A stretch of DNA of 18,035 bases from CAWKEY01 sp963848675 (GCA_963848675.1 CAWKEY010000047.1:1-18035), one strand, 5' to 3'. Positions 1-7,282 are shown, numbered from the stretch's first letter. Made by a program: numbers and translations. Notes: a model not told the origin generated them from the sequence alone.

Positions 1-209
1 CCCCCACCAAAGCCCCAGAAATTTCCTCTCGCTTCCAACTGCTGCAGACGGCTTAAAGTTCTTCGCGTTCTTTAATAAGGGCTTTGGTGTTCGTATGTCT
101 GGCGTCCAGTTTTGTACGCCTTCGTCGGTACTTATCTTGTATCGAATATGCATAAAACCGGCATTATTAAGGTACACTTTTGGTACTAATTCGGCACCTA
201 ATTAACACT
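1..209. other. no clear gene; possible frameshifted - strand remnant
   Basis: No intact gene is visible. On the - strand one frame reads KLDARHTNTKALIKEREEL and then stops at 55-53. Shifting one base near there gives TLSRLQQLEARGNFWGFGG running off the window edge. Together they look like one frameshifted charged, helical coding segment, but I recognise no family and the match could be chance. The right end of the stretch holds the repeated promoter-like motif described separately at 166-191. Confidence 0.3.
166..191 (+). promoter_or_regulatory. repeated 26-bp upstream motif, copy 1
   Basis: The stretch starts ATTAAGGTA and ends TTTTGGTACTAATT. It matches 23 of 26 positions of the copy at 1357-1382 ahead of the parA-like gene. 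A related GGCACCTAATT follows at 193-203, so GGYAC(C)TAATT-type boxes are repeated in tandem just before the ATG at 210. It is likely an operator or promoter core shared by the two transcription units. The binding protein is unknown. Confidence 0.5.
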
Positions 210-755
210 ATGCACGAACTCACAGAACGCGAGCTTTACCACGCCATGGAATACGCCAAGAGCATCGACGAAGAAACCGGCAGAAGAATTGTTGAACAAT
301 TTCAGCTTGATCAAACCGCCATGGCACAAACAATATTTGGCGTATTTCCGGACGTTATCGCCGAAGAGAATCAGGAGATGTCTTACCTGTTCATGGATCT
401 GTGCTTCGATGTGCTTTGCATTTTTCAAAAAGCCTTCGGCCCCCTGCCCTCTCAAAATGACATGGATTTTGACTGGCTGGAAAAACAGGCTGTGCTTTTA
501 AACGCAGAACTGCAATCGCTGGTTAAAGATCACCGCATGGACGAAAAGCTCAGAAGCAAACTTCAAGACAGGTTTGTGAGCCGGGTCATCGAAGACGCCC
601 CTCAAATGAGGCTAGTCGAATTCATGAATGCTGCGATCGATGATTTTGCATCGGAAAACCCAATCCGGGTTCCGGCCATTAGGACTACCCAGACCATGAT
701 CTTTATCGTGGTCCGGTTATTCAGCAACTTATATAGCCATGCGGGCAAGAAATAA
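210..755 (+). CDS. hypothetical protein, 181 aa
   Basis: I do not recognise the family. The start is set at the ATG at 210 (MHELTEREL...). An in-frame TTG at 180 lies inside the upstream repeated motif and is unlikely. No good Shine-Dalgarno site is visible. The product is acidic and mostly helical, with no signal peptide. A moderately hydrophobic stretch (SYLFMDLCFDVLCIFQKAF) and a hydrophobic C-terminal segment (MIFIVVRLFSNLY) look like buried helices rather than clear membrane spans. It is the first gene of a + strand cluster that continues with 794-1327 and a parA-like gene, so a role tied to plasmid or integrative-element maintenance is possible but only inferred from position. Confidence 0.7.
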   Translation: MHELTERELYHAMEYAKSIDEETGRRIVEQFQLDQTAMAQTIFGVFPDVIAEENQEMSYLFMDLCFDVLCIFQKAFGPLPSQNDMDFDWLEKQAVLLNAELQSLVKDHRMDEKLRSKLQDRFVSRVIEDAPQMRLVEFMNAAIDDFASENPIRVPAIRTTQTMIFIVVRLFSNLYSHAGKK

Positions 756-793
756 TACGTCATGAGCTTGTTGCACTTCTTACTAATGGCTTT

Positions 794-1327
794 ATGACGG
801 ACATTCTGCGTTTGGCAGTCGGCGAACGGTTAGACCGTAACATGCCGGACGAGAGCATGAGCATCATCCTGGCGGATGGCACGCCGATGCTGACTTTCAA
901 CTTTTCAGTTACCGAAAATAACATTGCCGCATTTCTGAACGGGACGACCTCTTTTGGCTTGTTTGCCGAAAACGCTATTCTGTTCTTCCTGTTCAAGATC
1001 GACGGTTTTCTGGACTGGTCCGATCTGGCGTTTACCATTCATTTGGCCGGCGATGAAAGGGTGGAAGACGGTTCCCACTATCTGCCGTTCAATTTGGTGT
1101 TGGTGGATTCCAAAACCAAGATCATAAAAGGCTTGCGGGTCGTTACCGTATCGCCGGCATTCAGGTCCATGCTGGCCTGCATCACTCAGGAACAGGCAAA
1201 GAAACGGTTCGACACGATCGACTACTACAAGACAATCGGCACTCTCTACGAAAAATACCCGTCGGCCAGCGACATGATCAATAAAGCGCTGATCGTTGAA
1301 CAGGGCGGAATCACTGTGCCGGAATAA
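794..1327 (+). CDS. hypothetical protein, 177 aa
   Basis: No family is recognised. The protein has mixed alpha/beta character, with a hydrophobic stretch around residues 50-75 (FGLFAENAILFFLFKIDGFL) that could be a beta-rich core. No signal peptide or catalytic motif is apparent. The start is uncertain. The frame stays open upstream to 737, reading IIRHELVALLTNGF directly before the ATG at 794, and these residues look coding-like. If the ATA at 755-757 were ATG it would overlap the previous stop as TAATG, the same coupling used by the parA-like pair downstream. So either the ATG at 794 is right or the original start codon has been lost. It lies 38 bp after the preceding gene, probably in one operon. 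Confidence 0.7.
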   Translation: MTDILRLAVGERLDRNMPDESMSIILADGTPMLTFNFSVTENNIAAFLNGTTSFGLFAENAILFFLFKIDGFLDWSDLAFTIHLAGDERVEDGSHYLPFNLVLVDSKTKIIKGLRVVTVSPAFRSMLACITQEQAKKRFDTIDYYKTIGTLYEKYPSASDMINKALIVEQGGITVPE

Positions 1328-1356
1328 CGGCATTAAATAGGTACTGAAACAGTATC

Positions 1357-1382
1357 ATTAAGGTAATCTTTTGGTGCTAATT
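1357..1382 (+). promoter_or_regulatory. repeated 26-bp upstream motif, copy 2
   Basis: The stretch starts ATTAAGGTA and ends TTTTGGTGCTAATT, 23 of 26 identical to 166-191. Just before it, GGTACTG AAA CAGTATC (1340-1356) forms a near-perfect inverted repeat. A TATACT box follows at 1384-1389. It probably controls the parA-like gene starting about 20 bp downstream, possibly by autoregulation as is usual for par operons. Confidence 0.5.
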
Positions 1383-1401
1383 TTATACTGAAAAGGCATC
1401 A

Positions 1402-1757
1402 CTGGTTATATTAGTCGGAAGTCAAAAGGGCGGTTGCGGCAAATCGACCACCGCAGTCAATATTAGCGCGGAACTGGCCGGAAGGGGCATGACGTTGTTT
1501 TGGTGGATGCTGACCGGCAATGCACGAAGGTTTACGGCCTGATCACAATGGCGCCAACCCATCCGATCATTCGCGAAGAAGCTGACGCAAGGGAGTGCTT
1601 GAACGACTATCCAAAAATCAAACTGCTTTCAACGATGATTCGAGACCGTAAAGTTTACCGTGACGCTATGAGCGGCGGTTTAGGTTTAGGCGTAGTAGAA
1701 ATGGATAATCCCAAAGCCAAAGCGGAAATCAAGAAATTAGTGGAGGGGGTACTATAA
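1402..1757 (+). pseudogene. parA: ParA-type partition ATPase, broken
   Basis: Frame one (from about 1402) reads LVILVGSQKGGCGKSTTAV, the deviant Walker A (KGGxGKST) of ParA/MinD ATPases that segregate plasmids and integrative elements. No ATG precedes it; the only candidate start is CTG at 1402. The frame is lost near 1491, where one G appears to be missing. The next frame resumes with DVVLVDADRQC (the A' region), then jumps straight to VYGLITMAPTHPI and a typical ParA C-terminus ending ...AEIKKLVEGVL. The middle ~100 residues, including the expected Walker B region, are absent. A ParA of this type is about 210 aa; here about 118 codons remain. The TAA overlaps the next ATG (TAATG), so the pair was translationally coupled. 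The deletion argues for true decay rather than only a sequencing error. Confidence 0.8.
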
Positions 1758-2039
1758 TGGTTAAACGCAGGAGCCCAAAAGTTAGTCGCTTGAAGTTTAA
1801 CCATACGCAACCGACCCCAGAGCAGATCGAGGCATTCGCGGCGGGCGCGGAGGGCGGCACTCAAATAAATCAACCTGACTCGAACGCCATTCGGGATTTC
1901 AAAGCGATGCGGGTACCGTTCAATCAATACGAATATGAGCAGATGGAAGCAGCCAGCACATTAAGCGGCCCGATCAAAGCTTAACTTCATGCGTTACGCC
2001 ATGTTGAAATTGGCTAAAGAATTACAAGAAGAGACGTAG
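1757..2039 (+). pseudogene. small ParA-partner protein, frameshifted at 3' end
   Basis: The intact part (1757-1969) reads MVKRRSPKVSRLKFN...QIEAFAAGAEGG...DFKAMRVPFNQYEYEQMEAAS, a basic N-terminus followed by a region like the small second gene of ParA operons. The annotated frame stops at 1984. Dropping one C in the CCC at 1969-1971 restores RSKLNFMRYAMLKLAKELQ and a stop at 2037-2039, a natural helical C-terminus. I therefore read it as a +1 frameshift of a gene of about 93 codons. A sequencing error is also possible. The role is probably a DNA-binding partner of ParA, inferred only from operon position. Confidence 0.6.
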
Positions 2040-2054
2040 AATTAGTATAGATCT

Positions 2055-2097
2055 GGTACTAAATTTACGCCTCTTTTATATTAATTAGGCACTAATT
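2055..2097 (+). promoter_or_regulatory. GGYACTAA boxes upstream of 2098 gene
   Basis: GGTACTAAATT at 2055-2065 and GGCACTAATT at 2088-2097 repeat the boxes seen at 182 and 193, with a TATATT-like -10 between them. The second box abuts the ATG at 2098. This suggests the secreted protein gene shares a regulator with the upstream cluster. Confidence 0.35.
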
Positions 2098-2874
2098 ATG
2101 TACCATTTGAAAATGCTGTTTTTACTGCTGTTATCTTCATCAGCCTGGGCAGCATCTCACGCCCCGCTACTGGGAAACGTAAAACCCGGCACGATTACCA
2201 TCGTCGGCGAAACCCATAGACGCATTGAGTCAACCCAATTCTTCGAGGGTTTGGTCTATGAGGCCTTGCAACAGAATCAATGCCTGACGTTGGCGCTTGA
2301 GATCGATGACAATCAGCAAGCCGCCATTGACCGAGTGATGACCGAGGGCGGGGCTGTTGCCGACATAACTATTTCCAGCATCATCGATCATCCACCGATG
2401 AGACAAATGATCGCCCACATGGCGGCGTTGAAAAAGGAATTCCCCTGCCTGCAGGTGATCGCCATAGATACCGGCATTAGCACCCCGTATGACCGCGATG
2501 CCTGGATGGCGAAAAAGCTCTCGGAACTGCCGGGTGATGCCCGGGTTCTGGCTCTTCTTGGCTCATTGCACACTCTCAAAAAAGTTGATTGGCTGGTAAA
2601 GGTCGGCAAGCCCTCTGTTGCCGAGCTATTGACGAATAAAGGTTTCCGCGTGAAGTCTTATCCCCAGGATTGGCTTCCTGAAACATGCCCAGACACTAGC
2701 GGAAGATTGAGCCGCTTTGTTAGCGCCGACAAACCGGAGGCGCTGTCTTTACTCAACGATTCCTTAATGTCATTGGTTAACGCCAACCCGCATCAATCGA
2801 CGCAGGGCGTTGTCGATGGGTTTATCGTGTGGGAGTGCGACACTCCGACGCGCGGCAATCAGCCACATTCATGA
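2098..2874 (+). CDS. secreted TraB/ChaN-like protein, 258 aa
   Basis: The N-terminus MYHLKMLFLLLLSSSAWAASH is a Sec signal peptide with a probable cleavage after AWA, so the product acts in the periplasm or outside. The mature protein carries GETHRRIESTQFF (residues about 37-49) and a late ALLGSLHTLKK (about 151-161). This GExH plus G(S/A)xH pair is the signature of the TraB/ChaN/Tiki/erythromycin-esterase fold, which holds haem-binding and hydrolase members. The length suits a single-domain ChaN-like protein. Weak AGG at 2087-2089 is the only Shine-Dalgarno candidate. It is followed by a strong terminator, so it ends a transcription unit. Substrate is unknown; family-level confidence is moderate. 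Confidence 0.7.
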   Translation: MYHLKMLFLLLLSSSAWAASHAPLLGNVKPGTITIVGETHRRIESTQFFEGLVYEALQQNQCLTLALEIDDNQQAAIDRVMTEGGAVADITISSIIDHPPMRQMIAHMAALKKEFPCLQVIAIDTGISTPYDRDAWMAKKLSELPGDARVLALLGSLHTLKKVDWLVKVGKPSVAELLTNKGFRVKSYPQDWLPETCPDTSGRLSRFVSADKPEALSLLNDSLMSLVNANPHQSTQGVVDGFIVWECDTPTRGNQPHS

Positions 2875-2957
2875 GTCGCCTGGTTGAAGGTAGGATATGT
2901 CCAACTCTTGAGATGCAAACTTCCTCCTCGGAAATTAGAGTTCTATATCCTTCCTTT

Positions 2958-2985
2958 AAATGCGGCTCTTTAGTCGCATTTTTTT
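2958..2985 (+). terminator. Rho-independent terminator
   Basis: AAATGCG (2958-2964) pairs with CGCATTT (2975-2981). The stem is extended inside by G-T and C-G pairs around a TCTTTA loop and runs into a T-tract at 2979-2985. It lies 84 bp after the stop of the secreted protein gene. Confidence 0.85.
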
Positions 2986-3123
2986 GCCTGAAACATGGCG
3001 TTACGGCGCTGAATAACAGCACACAGGGGTTCTCACCACAAACCCAAAGGGGGAGAACGCAGAATTAGGAAAAAATTGCACTAGAGCGTCCATGTCAATT
3101 GCCACCGTACGCCACAGCAGTAG

Positions 3124-3543
3124 TTAGCGCCGTCCGTGTCCGCCGCTCCGGCCTTGTCGTCCACCGCCAGGATGACCGCCTCTGCTTCCGCCATGAATTC
3201 CTCCCCAGCCTTGCCGACCGCCACCAGAATGGCCACCTCCGCCGTGTTTTCCGCCCCAGCGCAAACCGTCGCCATGACTGCGCCCATGACCACCCCGGTA
3301 ATAACCGCCACTCCACCCGAAATATCCGTAGGGCTGGTAACCATAATAGCCATATGGCCAATAGTAAGGCCGATAACCATAGTAGCCATAGCCCCTATAG
3401 TAAGGCTGGTAGCCATAATTGAAATCATAAGAAGGAGCATATCCGGAGTATCCGGAGCGGCTGTACGTGTAGGGATAAGCAACACAGCCTAGCAGCATGA
3501 GTAGCCCAAATCCAAAAACGGCGGGCAGCAGCAAGCGTTTCAT
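3124..3543 (-). CDS. Gly/Tyr-rich lipoprotein, 139 aa
   Basis: The start at 3543 (MKRLLLPAVFGFGLLMLLGC) is supported by a strong GGAGGGGG Shine-Dalgarno site just upstream; the longer frame from 3573 lacks support. LLGC is a lipobox, so Cys20 should be lipidated and the protein anchored in a membrane, most likely outer-membrane periplasmic face. The rest is low complexity: tyrosine-rich repeats (GYYGYRPYYWPYGYYGYQPY region, residues about 45-75), then a glycine/histidine/arginine-rich tail (GGHSGGGRQGWGG) ending GHGRR. No enzymatic motif is present. Such tails are common in cell-envelope proteins of environmental gammaproteobacteria. Function unknown. Confidence 0.75.
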   Translation of the reverse strand: MKRLLLPAVFGFGLLMLLGCVAYPYTYSRSGYSGYAPSYDFNYGYQPYYRGYGYYGYRPYYWPYGYYGYQPYGYFGWSGGYYRGGHGRSHGDGLRWGGKHGGGGHSGGGRQGWGGIHGGSRGGHPGGGRQGRSGGHGRR

Positions 3544-3936
3544 ATCGACCCCCTCCACTAACAATTTTGTCATTCAATCTCTGCTGTTTGGAGAGGCGCT
3601 ACCATCAATAATTCCTTATAAGCGAGACAAGACGAAAACTTATTCCAGCCGACCCGAAACAACGCCTGTCTTGAACCACTGACGCGCTAATCCGCAACGC
3701 TTCCGCGCGACCGCAAAACATCCCTGTTTTGCCCTGCACTACGCAATCCCAATGTTATGTACAACGGCACAATTATTTGATGGCTGCCAGCTTCCCCACC
3801 CACCAAAGCCCCTGTGTCGCCACTTGGAATCCTCAAGGTAACACGTATGCTGCCGGCGCCTGGATGGGCGTTGGTATTCGGATATCCTTTGTTACTGGTA
3901 AAATCCGCTGCCTACCCACTGTCGAGGACTCGCTTA
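3544..3936. other. non-coding gap with a short perfect hairpin
   Basis: This stretch separates the divergent lipoprotein gene and the + strand gene at 3937. Nothing in it looks coding. The only clear structure is GCAAAACA (3713-3720) and TGTTTTGC (3725-3732), an 8-bp perfect hairpin with a TCCC loop and no T-tract, so it is not an ordinary terminator. Confidence 0.4.
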
Positions 3937-4251
3937 ATGACCTTTATTCAAGAACCGACGCATTACCACAAGACCGTTTTGTCCGACCTTCAGGGTTCCT
4001 GGTCAGTACTACGGGAAACTGTGGTAGACAACCCTGATTTCGAGAATGCCGATAAGCTGCTCTTTCATATTGATGAGGCCATGAGTTGGGAATCCGTGCG
4101 TAACCTGGCCAGAATGAAATCAACGTTTATCTTGATCCGGAACATTGCTCTGCAAGCGCAAGCCCCTCAAGCTATTTTAGACGCGCTTGATGACGTTCAG
4201 TATAACCTTGATGAAACCCTGCAAGCCTTAGCGGAAGGTGAAATTTCTTAA
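3937..4251 (+). CDS. hypothetical protein, 104 aa
   Basis: The start ATG at 3937 (MTFIQEPTHYHK...) has GAGG at 3924-3927 at proper spacing. The frame is open further upstream, but those residues look non-coding. The product is acidic and all-helical in character, with DNPDFENADKLLFHIDEAM and a C-terminus ALDDVQYNLDETLQALAEGE. No catalytic motif, signal peptide or membrane segment is visible, and I do not recognise the family. It is 26 bp upstream of the SLOG-type gene and probably cotranscribed with it. Confidence 0.6.
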   Translation: MTFIQEPTHYHKTVLSDLQGSWSVLRETVVDNPDFENADKLLFHIDEAMSWESVRNLARMKSTFILIRNIALQAQAPQAILDALDDVQYNLDETLQALAEGEIS

Positions 4252-4277
4252 TCCGCCCAGTGGCTACCCCTCATTTT

Positions 4278-4757
4278 ATGGACAACATCAAAATCATTTC
4301 CGGCGGCCAAACCGGTGTTGACCGCGCGGCTTTGGATGCCGCCTTGGCATTCAACGTGAATTGTGGGGGCTGCTGTCCGGAAGGCAGAAAAGCAGAGGAT
4401 GGCGTCATTCCGGAACGCTATCCACTGACGGAATTGGCGGGAGCAAACTACACAAAAAGGACACGACAGAATGTCATCGACAGTGATGCCACGGTGATCA
4501 TCTATTTCAGTACTCTATCCGGGGGTACCGAACAGACACTGTTGTTTTGCTTAAACCAGAAAAAACCTTATTTGCTGATCGACGCCAGCGAATTATCCCC
4601 TGATCGAACAGCCGAGCGCATTCAACAATTCGTTGCCGGCCATTCAATCACTACCCTGAATATTGCCGGCCCTAGAGCCAGCGGTGAACCGTTGGCTTAT
4701 GCCTATGCGCTGCAAGCCATGCAACGCTTCTTGGGAGCCTTGCAGAATTCGGCATGA
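4278..4757 (+). CDS. YpsA/SLOG-type putative molybdenum carrier protein
   Basis: The N-terminus IKIISGGQTGVDRAALDAAL is the glycine-rich nucleotide-binding loop of the SLOG superfamily (YpsA/LOG/DprA-related Rossmann fold), in the clade annotated 'putative molybdenum carrier'. Further motifs fit: GGCCPEGRKAEDG (about residues 31-43), IIYFSTLSGGTEQTL, and a late NIAGPRASGEP segment. These proteins probably bind nucleotide-derived ligands; the molybdenum name comes from family annotation and is not shown by sequence. The ATG at 4278 puts the first strand near the N-terminus as expected, while a GTG at 4260 would add six residues. Neither start has a good Shine-Dalgarno site. Length of about 160 aa is normal for the family. 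Confidence 0.85.
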   Translation: MDNIKIISGGQTGVDRAALDAALAFNVNCGGCCPEGRKAEDGVIPERYPLTELAGANYTKRTRQNVIDSDATVIIYFSTLSGGTEQTLLFCLNQKKPYLLIDASELSPDRTAERIQQFVAGHSITTLNIAGPRASGEPLAYAYALQAMQRFLGALQNSA

Positions 4758-4852
4758 ATCCTGCGCTACTCGACCACCTAGTATGAGTCCTGAGCGATTA
4801 TCAAGTCCTATGAACTACGTTTGTAATCGGTAACTAGTATGTTGAGACAAAG

Positions 4853-5239
4853 ATGAGCCTTAAAGCCGAACGGAATAAAAAGAAAATCACCAACAAAGCG
4901 CGTAAAGGTTTTAGAGGGCATCCTGTGGCCACGATTGCGTACTATGGGCCCACGGATAAAAAAGCCACAAAAGTTACGGTCAGCATTATTGCCAAAGAAA
5001 ACGCTGAGCCAGAACCTATGAAAAGCTGGTTCTCTGATGCCGATGTCAGAAATGACGCTCTCGTCATGGACGAAATATTGGCTTTCATAGCCGAGCACAA
5101 CACCAAGTCTGTCGTTATGGCCGATAGGATAATTGGCTGTCCACATCAAGAAGGCATTGATTATCCGGATGGCGGGACCTGCCCAGAATGTACATTCTGG
5201 AAAGGACGAGACCGGTGGACAGGTGAAAGATTACATTAA
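4853..5239 (+). CDS. hypothetical protein with Cys cluster, 128 aa
   Basis: The protein starts MSLKAERNKKKITNKARKGF, a strongly basic tail. A central alpha/beta part follows, then the C-terminal GCPHQEGIDYPDGGTCPECTFWKGRDRW. Cys and His in CPH and the CPEC knuckle would suit a small zinc-binding site. I do not recognise a named family, although the C-terminal motif looks conserved and functional. The basic N-terminus and zinc ribbon-like end are compatible with nucleic-acid binding, which is inference. It is the last + strand gene before the oppositely oriented accessory block. Confidence 0.7.
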   Translation: MSLKAERNKKKITNKARKGFRGHPVATIAYYGPTDKKATKVTVSIIAKENAEPEPMKSWFSDADVRNDALVMDEILAFIAEHNTKSVVMADRIIGCPHQEGIDYPDGGTCPECTFWKGRDRWTGERLH

Positions 5240-5303
5240 TATGGCGCATTGATTTTATTGGCATTTTCCAACTTATGTATAAGGGCATGCCTTACGCCTA
5301 GCC

Positions 5304-5329
5304 AACCCTGTCCCGTAGGGCTGTCCTAA
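5304..5329 (+). repeat. solo copy of the structured-RNA 3' segment
   Basis: AACCCTGTCCCG / TAGGGCTGTCCTAA here matches 8542-8568 and 10523-10549, the 3' parts of blocks A and B, except for one missing base. It is the only part of the block present, and it sits at the outer edge of the - strand accessory block. Confidence 0.7.
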
Positions 5330-5337
5330 TAAATATA

Positions 5338-5541
5338 TCAACCAACACCAGGCGTTAAATCAATATAGTCCACTTGCTTACCATTGCATGTATAGGTCAA
5401 GCCTATTGGCTTGACCTCCCCATTCCAGCTTAACCGCCGCAATTCTTCCCAGGCGAAATCAGCAACCGCCTTATTCTCGGTCACTGTTTTGTCTGTAACT
5501 TTCTGTTCAGCCCAGCGTGCATATATTCTATAAGTAGACAT
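5338..5541 (-). CDS. hypothetical small protein, 67 aa
   Basis: Reads MSTYRIYARWAEQKVTDKTVTENK...AWEELRRLSWNGEVKPIGLTYTCNGKQVDYIDL. A short strand-helix-strand layout is plausible. Small proteins of this look occur near DUF932/anti-restriction genes on mobile elements, but I cannot name a family. The Shine-Dalgarno site is poor. It lies after the strong terminator at 5562-5599, so it needs readthrough or its own promoter. The N-terminal MSTY matches that of the DUF932 protein at 9849. Confidence 0.55.
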   Translation of the reverse strand: MSTYRIYARWAEQKVTDKTVTENKAVADFAWEELRRLSWNGEVKPIGLTYTCNGKQVDYIDLTPGVG

Positions 5542-5561
5542 AAAAAGCCCAATAAATAATT

Positions 5562-5599
5562 AAAAAATAGTGAGGGTAAAGATTTCATTACCCTCACTA
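5562..5599 (-). terminator. strong Rho-independent terminator of the methyltransferase gene
   Basis: TAGTGAGGGTAA (5568-5579) pairs perfectly with TTACCCTCACTA (5588-5599), a 12-bp stem. On the - strand it is followed by a run of six T (5567-5562). It lies 10 bp after the methyltransferase stop codon. Confidence 0.92.
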
Positions 5600-5609
5600 T
5601 AAACCATTA

Positions 5610-7223
5610 CTATGCCGCCGCCTTTTCATCATAACTTAGCATGCTTGACGTATCAAAACCCAGTTTATCGCAAGCTGCCAAATGCGCCGCAATAAGTTGT
5701 TCGTCTTTATTATCGTCACCATAACGGCCTTTTGGCATTACCATTGTCCGGGTAACTTTTTCAGCCGAATCGTACTGCTTCCAAAACGCTTTTGAAGCCT
5801 GAGCGTCATCTTGTGGCAGCCATTGGCGTTCTTTTCCTACCAGTCGGTTAAATCGGTCGATAATAGCCTTGTTAGTCGGGTAAAAATGGATAGTGCCGAC
5901 GCCAGGATAAAAACGCACATCAAAGTAAGTTGAAGGCATACGCTGGCCTTCACAAAGCTCTTTGAATTTATAGGTAAATAACCAGTGCAAGGATGTCTCA
6001 CATTCAGCTTTTCCGTTCAACATGGCGAATACCTTATCGAAATCTTGCAGTTTTTTCATGGATTCATAAGTGACTGAAGGCGAGCTTGAATAATAACTGG
6101 TAATGCGTGGCATGATAAAACGCGTCATTTGCACTCTGAACGCCTGTTCTTTATGCTTAAGGTTCGACTTCCAGCCACGGTAATAAGCACGGTTTTCCGG
6201 GATATACTTGGTAATATCATCGAAGCAATCCAGTAGCATTTGCATATTCATTTCAGACTGTCCATTCACCAACCCCAACAAAAAGCCGCGAATATTAGAC
6301 TCGGTAAAACTTAATTTTGATACCTGCTCAAAATCATTAACCAGCTTGGTATAGGCTTTTGATGACAGATACTTGTCGAACTCGGTCGAGTGCAGCACAT
6401 TTGTCCACGCCCGTTTTTTCAGATCATCGTAACCCTTGTTAAAACGCTTTTGCAAATCGCCCGGCGTGATCTCTTTATCGTCGGTGGTCATCTGGTTAAG
6501 TGGCCTACCCAGTAGTGAGGTGTAATAAATGGACTCTTCCTGTGCCAATTCGGATGCCCTTAGAGCCGATACAGCTGCGTTAAAAACAGCAATCACATTG
6601 CTGATTGTGCTGTTTTTTATCGCCAATTCCTGCTTGCTTTCATGGTAAATACCTTGCGGCTTGTCAGTATCCATATTTTGCGTAAAGCCATGCTTAAGAT
6701 CGACTTTTTTCTCAAGATGAATTAAGGCTATCTCGACGTTAGTTTTACGCAAGGTATCGGGATCGGTGAAAGCTTGATCCATGAACTCAACAGAGCCATG
6801 ATCCTCAATAAACTTAACCAAGAGTTTACGTGTTGACGAGAATGGATTACGCACTGTCTCAGCATTAACGATGGCAACCAGTTCACCGGATGCTATCAAT
6901 GAAAAAGCTTTAACAACATGCTCAGCGCCCTGTAAAAATGGGGGATTGAGCAGTACGTGAGAATACATGGACGCCCCGTCGAACTGTAGAAAATCAGCGT
7001 CAATAACATTAAATCCCTTGCCCCTAAGAACCGCCTGGTTATTAAAGTCCAGTTCTATTGTGTCGATATTGTCAGTTCTATAATTTCGTGATGTAAAAGG
7101 ATCAAGCAAATCCCCTCTTCCAGCCGAAGGCTCAAGAAGCCTGATTATTGTCTTGTTTTTAAATTTATTAAATGCCTTGTAAGCCAAAGCAGACGGGGTT
7201 GGATAAAATTGTAGATCACACAT
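5610..7223 (-). CDS. N6-adenine DNA methyltransferase with DUF4942-like C-terminus
   Basis: Class I SAM-dependent methyltransferase of 537 aa. FYPTPSALA (residues about 6-14) is motif X-like. LLEPSAGRGDLLDPF (about 29-43) is the SAM-binding motif I. DTIELDFN and DADFLQFDG are motifs II/III, and HVLLNPPF (about 89-96) is the catalytic (N/D)PP(Y/F) motif IV of N6-adenine methyltransferases. The long C-terminal part (about 200-537) resembles DUF4942, a domain joined to such methyltransferases on plasmids and cryptic prophages. No restriction enzyme is nearby, so it is probably an orphan enzyme that protects or marks the mobile element. AGGAG at 7234-7230 gives a good ribosome site, preceded by the shared leader hairpin. 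It ends in a strong terminator. Confidence 0.9.
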   Translation of the reverse strand: MCDLQFYPTPSALAYKAFNKFKNKTIIRLLEPSAGRGDLLDPFTSRNYRTDNIDTIELDFNNQAVLRGKGFNVIDADFLQFDGASMYSHVLLNPPFLQGAEHVVKAFSLIASGELVAIVNAETVRNPFSSTRKLLVKFIEDHGSVEFMDQAFTDPDTLRKTNVEIALIHLEKKVDLKHGFTQNMDTDKPQGIYHESKQELAIKNSTISNVIAVFNAAVSALRASELAQEESIYYTSLLGRPLNQMTTDDKEITPGDLQKRFNKGYDDLKKRAWTNVLHSTEFDKYLSSKAYTKLVNDFEQVSKLSFTESNIRGFLLGLVNGQSEMNMQMLLDCFDDITKYIPENRAYYRGWKSNLKHKEQAFRVQMTRFIMPRITSYYSSSPSVTYESMKKLQDFDKVFAMLNGKAECETSLHWLFTYKFKELCEGQRMPSTYFDVRFYPGVGTIHFYPTNKAIIDRFNRLVGKERQWLPQDDAQASKAFWKQYDSAEKVTRTMVMPKGRYGDDNKDEQLIAAHLAACDKLGFDTSSMLSYDEKAAA

Positions 7224-7229
7224 AAAACA

Positions 7230-7260
7230 CTCCTAAAAGACCCGGAAGCCGCCGGGACGG
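7230..7260 (-). promoter_or_regulatory. leader hairpin L1 (methyltransferase)
   Basis: On the - strand: CCGT, then CCCGG-CGGCTT-CCGGG (7256-7241), then TCTTTT and AGGAG (7234-7230), then the ATG. The 40-nt stretch is identical to L3 ahead of the 77-aa gene. It shares the hairpin and loop pattern of L2, L4 and L5, with C-G in place of A-T at the second pair. It probably controls translation initiation because it lies directly before the ribosome site. It is a candidate radC-motif RNA. Confidence 0.7.
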
Positions 7261-7282
7261 TAGTTCACAACTAAAATAAATT

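Noticed and set aside
1..208. + strand frame open from the window edge to about 208
   Set aside because: It would run through the repeated promoter-like motif, and its translation is rich in unusual residues with no family resemblance.
3081..3492. Several frames on both strands opposite or inside the lipoprotein gene
   Set aside because: They are shadows of its GC-rich, low-complexity repeats; only the frame from 3543 has a strong ribosome site and a lipobox.
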